From Azohydromonas sediminis (GTDB taxonomy: Bacteria; Pseudomonadota; Gammaproteobacteria; Burkholderiales; Burkholderiaceae_C): a stretch of 64,000 nucleotides of DNA. The position numbers and the translations under genes are program-made. Below, piece by piece: positions 63,701 through 64,000 of the stretch (positions within the stretch are counted from its first letter, which is position 1; every line of letters starts with the position of its first letter). Under the pieces are notes generated by a model. That model saw only the letters and a program-made list of their open reading frames with translations, did not search any database and was not told where the DNA came from. Location: the NCBI RefSeq assembly GCF_003574675.1, contig NZ_QOAZ01000011.1, positions 1 through 64,000 on the forward strand. The letters run 5' to 3'.

Positions 63701-64000
63701 CAGGAATCGCTGGCGTCGGGGCCACGTAACCGCTGAAGGTCGGCGTCGATGGCGAGATCGACACCGTGCATGCATTGCTGCCCGAGCGGATCAGCATGAC
63801 GGTGTGGCTGATGTTGCCCGCCGAGACCGGAGCCGTGATGACAACCGTGTTGCCAGTGCCGCCGGCCGTGTAGCCAGTGATCACGGTCTTGTTGTTGATT
63901 TGCGTGCGGATGTTCGCCGCGATGTTGTTGTTGCCGGTCGTGGGCACCGTGTTGGCCGCGAGCAGGTTCACGCCGTTGACCATGACCGCGCTGTAGGCGA
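60735..64000 (-). CDS. pilY1: type IV pilus tip/biogenesis protein PilY1 (5' end outside the window)
   Basis: At least 1088 codons are visible and the frame is open to the right edge; the N-terminal signal and first part are missing. The N-terminal half shown carries a von Willebrand A-like region ([33 protein letters not shown]). The C-terminal 550 residues form the PilY1 beta-propeller ([75 protein letters not shown]). Aspartates in the last block match the region of the calcium site in the Pseudomonas protein. It acts in pilus extension and adhesion. Opposite strand to pilMNOPQ; minor pilins are probably beyond the edge. Confidence 0.92.
   Translation of the reverse strand, partial: [1087 protein letters not shown]

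Overview
The window is typical high-GC (roughly 70 %) betaproteobacterial chromosome, most likely Burkholderiales near the Rubrivivax/Leptothrix/Methylibium group. Supporting this are a Bug-type (TctC) binding protein, a Coq7 hydroxylase, a PilMNOPQ block divergent from PBP1A, a type II secretion cluster with gspC divergent from gspG, and a small RNA with an anti-Shine-Dalgarno loop upstream of ilvA. Placement rests on protein families and gene order read by eye; no search was run. No tRNA, rRNA, CRISPR array or phage block was seen. The only recognisable mobile gene is a transposase cut by the left edge.

Layout. 1-1.2 kb: IS1182-like transposase end and a GNAT acetyltransferase. 1.5-2.4 kb: rplM-rpsI with a strong terminator. 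2.6-7 kb: erpA, an M23 endopeptidase-anmK pair (wall turnover and recycling), and divergent tyrS. 7-10.4 kb: polyprenyl-phosphate glycosyltransferase coupled to a UPF0104 membrane protein, a CDF metal exporter and dtd. 10.5-20.9 kb: a leftward operon of an acyl-CoA synthetase, LivG, LivH, LivM, a binding protein, LivF, a small protein, a PaaK-like ligase, a Bug protein and a 137-aa protein, with a divergent Crp/Fnr regulator. It reads as uptake plus CoA activation of an organic acid. 21.7-24 kb: membrane protein, 5'-nucleotidase, AAA ATPase.

24.1-35.3 kb: type II secretion system, gspG-H-I-J-K-L-M-N-D-E-F leftward with mostly 4-nt overlaps and gspC divergent. 35.4-39.5 kb: cobT, ilvA, the anti-SD RNA, an OsmC protein and coq7. 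39.7-43.2 kb: a major porin and a TPR/GT41 (SPINDLY-like) glycosyltransferase. 43.3-49.2 kb: a broken small gene and a dpp/opp-type peptide ABC operon. 49.2-49.7 kb: gene-free, made of nested inverted repeats. 49.7-53.9 kb: lysA with lptM upstream, cyaY, mrcA. 54.3-59.5 kb: pilMNOPQ. 60-64 kb: a TonB-like protein and pilY1 (running off the right edge) on the opposite strand.

Most notable are: a roughly 116-nt RNA before ilvA with its own promoter and terminator and a CU-rich anti-SD loop; the nested inverted repeats at 49.36-49.70 kb; a recurring -10 hexamer 6-9 nt before start codons, suggesting leaderless mRNAs; and the transporter-ligase operon with a palindrome over its divergent regulator's promoter.
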